Of a stretch of 7,162 nucleotides of DNA, positions 5,456 through 7,162 are shown piece after piece. Made by a program: the position numbers and the translations under genes. The first letter of the stretch is position 1. Every line of letters starts with the position of its first letter. Origin of the DNA: Chloroflexota bacterium (lineage in GTDB: Bacteria > Chloroflexota > Dehalococcoidia > JACQTR01); assembly GCA_016210705.1 (NCBI GenBank), contig JACQTR010000004.1:1-7162 (forward strand), read 5' to 3'. The notes beneath the pieces are model-generated. The model saw only the letters and a program-made list of their open reading frames with translations, searched no databases and was not told the origin of the DNA.

Positions 5456-7125
5456 TAATACCTTCTTGCCTCTGGGGTATATAGCTTTATATTAACCGGT
5501 GAGTATTCCAATCGTGGGCCATCCTCCGTCCTATAAGCCAGTGTATGTTTTAGCCAATGCACGTCGTCTCGCTCCAGAAAGTCGAGGCGGTAGTGAGCTC
5601 CACGGCTTTCCTCCCGGCGTAAGGCCCCTAGGGTGACAACTTGAGCCAGGTCCAACATGCCTCCTAGTTCCAGGGCGGCCACTAGCTCAGTGTTGAACAA
5701 TTTATCATTATTCTGAAGCCATGTCTTTTGGTAGCGCTCCTTCAGTTCTCCAATTTTCTGATATGCCTGGCTCATCTTGTCTTGATGGCGAAATACCCCC
5801 ACCTTTTCTGCCATAGTAGATCCCATCTCATCTTTTATGCTGAATACCCGTTCCCCTCGTTCTTGTTTAAATAAAGCGGCGATGTGGGCTTCCTCCTGTG
5901 CTAAGGCTCTTTTGGGGAAGGTAGGTAGAGGGTTGTTCTTAACATATTCCAGGGCACCCTTGCCGGCCCGTCTACCAAAGACTATTGTTTCCAAGAGAGA
6001 GTTTCCCCCTAGGCGATTGGCTCCGTGGACGCTAACACAAGCGCACTCGCCCGCGGCGTAAAAGCCAGCAATAGAGGTTGCTCCCAGGACATCGGTCTTA
6101 ATGCCTCCCATGGAGTAGTGCATTCCTGGCCTCACCGGTATAGGTTGGGTTATGGGGTCAACTCCAGCAAAATCTATAGCTAGCTGACGGATCTGAGGCA
6201 AGCGCTCCAGTATGAGTTCGGCGCCCAAATGCCGAAGGTCGAGGAGGACGCAGCCATTCACCCCCCGCCCTTCCTCGATCTCCCTTTGTTCAGACCTAGA
6301 GACCATGTCTCGGGGGCCCAGTTCCATGAGCTCGGGGATGTATCGGGCCATGAAGCGCTCTCCTTGGGAATTGAGGAGATAGCCTCCTTCCCCTCGGGCT
6401 CCCTCGGTGATGAGAATGCCGCTGGACTTAAGGGTAGTGGGGTGGAATTGCACGAACTCCATATCCATTAGAGGAGCTCCCGCCCGATAGGCCAGGGCCA
6501 TTCCATCGCCGGTGGCAATGTGGGCGTTGGTGGTGAAATTATGATAGACCCGACCCAGGCCGCCCGTGGCAAAGATCACCGCCTTGGCCGCCATAGGGTG
6601 CAACTCGCCGGTGGCTATGTTTAAGGCGACAACTCCACGGCAGACGCTCTCCTCCACCACCAATGACGTAACCAGCCACTCCTCATAAACTTTGACACCC
6701 CGTTTCAGAAGTTGCTCGTACATAGTGTGCAGGAGAACATGGCCGGTGATGTCGGCAGCGTAGGCGGTACGGGGAAAACCGGCTCCCCCAAAGGGGCGTT
6801 GAGCTATTCTTCCCTGATCTGTACGGCTGAAGGCGACCCCCATGTGCTCGAGGTCGATGATGTCCCCAGGGGCCTCGCGACACATTATCTCGATGGCGTC
6901 TTGATCCCCCAGGTAGTCGCTGCCCTTTACCGTATCGAAAGTGTGGGACTCCCAGGAGTCGTTCTCGCCCAAGGCAGCGTTTATTCCCCCCTGGGCAGCT
7001 CCAGAGTGGCTCCGTAGGGGATGAACTTTGCTCACCAGAGCCACGTCGGCACCGGCGCTAGCCTCCACCGCCGCCCTCATCCCAGCCAGCCCCGCCCCTA
7101 CGATCAAGATATCGTGGGCGATCAT
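5455..7125 (-). CDS. sdhA: Succinate dehydrogenase flavoprotein subunit A
   Basis: Catalytic FAD subunit that oxidises succinate to fumarate on the cytoplasmic face of the membrane. It has 556 residues with the start chosen here (E. coli SdhA has 588). The FAD dinucleotide fold is at 5-16 (GAGLAG). H40, in RSHSGAAQGG, is the covalent FAD histidine. Active-site residues by alignment with E. coli are H228 in QFHPTT, E241 in TEGARGEGG, R272 in LGPRDMVSR, H336 in MHYSMGG and R371 in HGANRLGGNS. All are present. ATG 7125 is preferred because AGAGGGAAGG lies just upstream and the fold begins directly with it. An alternative TTG at 7158 would add 11 residues. It is the first gene of the operon within the window; its promoter lies outside or in the last 37 bases, where I see none. 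Fumarate reductase activity is also possible. Confidence 0.96.
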   Translation of the reverse strand: MIAHDILIVGAGLAGMRAAVEASAGADVALVSKVHPLRSHSGAAQGGINAALGENDSWESHTFDTVKGSDYLGDQDAIEIMCREAPGDIIDLEHMGVAFSRTDQGRIAQRPFGGAGFPRTAYAADITGHVLLHTMYEQLLKRGVKVYEEWLVTSLVVEESVCRGVVALNIATGELHPMAAKAVIFATGGLGRVYHNFTTNAHIATGDGMALAYRAGAPLMDMEFVQFHPTTLKSSGILITEGARGEGGYLLNSQGERFMARYIPELMELGPRDMVSRSEQREIEEGRGVNGCVLLDLRHLGAELILERLPQIRQLAIDFAGVDPITQPIPVRPGMHYSMGGIKTDVLGATSIAGFYAAGECACVSVHGANRLGGNSLLETIVFGRRAGKGALEYVKNNPLPTFPKRALAQEEAHIAALFKQERGERVFSIKDEMGSTMAEKVGVFRHQDKMSQAYQKIGELKERYQKTWLQNNDKLFNTELVAALELGGMLDLAQVVTLGALRREESRGAHYRLDFLERDDVHWLKHTLAYRTEDGPRLEYSPVNIKLYTPEARRY

Positions 7126-7127
7126 GG

Positions 7128-7137
7128 CCTTCCCTCT
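7128..7137 (-). promoter_or_regulatory. Ribosome binding site of sdhA
   Basis: On the minus strand AGAGGGAAGG precedes ATG 7125, with its GAGGG core 6 nt from the start. This decides the start in favour of ATG 7125 over the in-frame TTG at 7158. Confidence 0.6.
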
Positions 7138-7162
7138 AAATTTAATGAGGACAATCAAACGC

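Noticed and set aside
7126..7158. Longer sdhA start at TTG 7158
   Set aside because: The added 11 residues precede the FAD fold without purpose, and AGAGGGAAGG sits right before ATG 7125.

Overview
The window holds core energy metabolism genes from a moderately GC-rich bacterium or archaeon. Two converging gene groups encode three consecutive reactions of the citric acid cycle: succinate to fumarate, fumarate to malate, and malate to oxaloacetate. Three things fit Chloroflexota best, possibly a Dehalococcoidia- or Anaerolineae-like lineage: the LDH-like malate dehydrogenase next to a two-subunit class I fumarase, the two small paralogous SDH membrane anchors, and the unnamed QW-motif protein behind sdhD. 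This assignment is inference from remembered gene neighbourhoods, and confidence in it is low to moderate.

Plus strand, 1-2860: the 3' nine-tenths of an LDH-like malate dehydrogenase gene (N-terminus outside the window) overlaps the class I fumarase alpha gene by ATGA. About 600 bp of visibly AT-richer DNA follows, carrying one GNAT acetyltransferase gene. The fumarase beta gene comes next. The two fumarase subunits form one enzyme and are normally encoded side by side, so the acetyltransferase looks like an insertion inside the fumarase operon. A good Shine-Dalgarno (AAGGAGG) and a GTG remain stranded at the end of the alpha gene, exactly where the beta start would be expected. The beta gene now begins with TTG behind a different Shine-Dalgarno lying inside the intervening DNA.

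Minus strand, 7125-2857: a tight five-gene operon, sdhA-sdhB-sdhC-sdhD plus a 345-residue protein of unknown function with squalene-cyclase-like QW motifs. Gaps are 9 nt or less, or the genes overlap. SdhA and SdhB keep the covalent-FAD histidine, the catalytic residues and all ligands for the three Fe-S clusters. SdhC and SdhD are clearly similar to each other, and each carries two candidate haem-ligand histidines at matching positions.

The two groups meet tail to tail: the stop codons of the beta fumarase gene and the QW-motif gene overlap, leaving no room for an intergenic terminator. I see no RNA genes, CRISPR arrays, insertion sequences or integrase genes. No gene-free stretch exceeds 300 bases; the longest is about 108 bp (1696-1803). 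I found no convincing new multi-gene system. The most interesting points are the insertion between the fumarase subunits and the unknown gene attached to the SDH operon.
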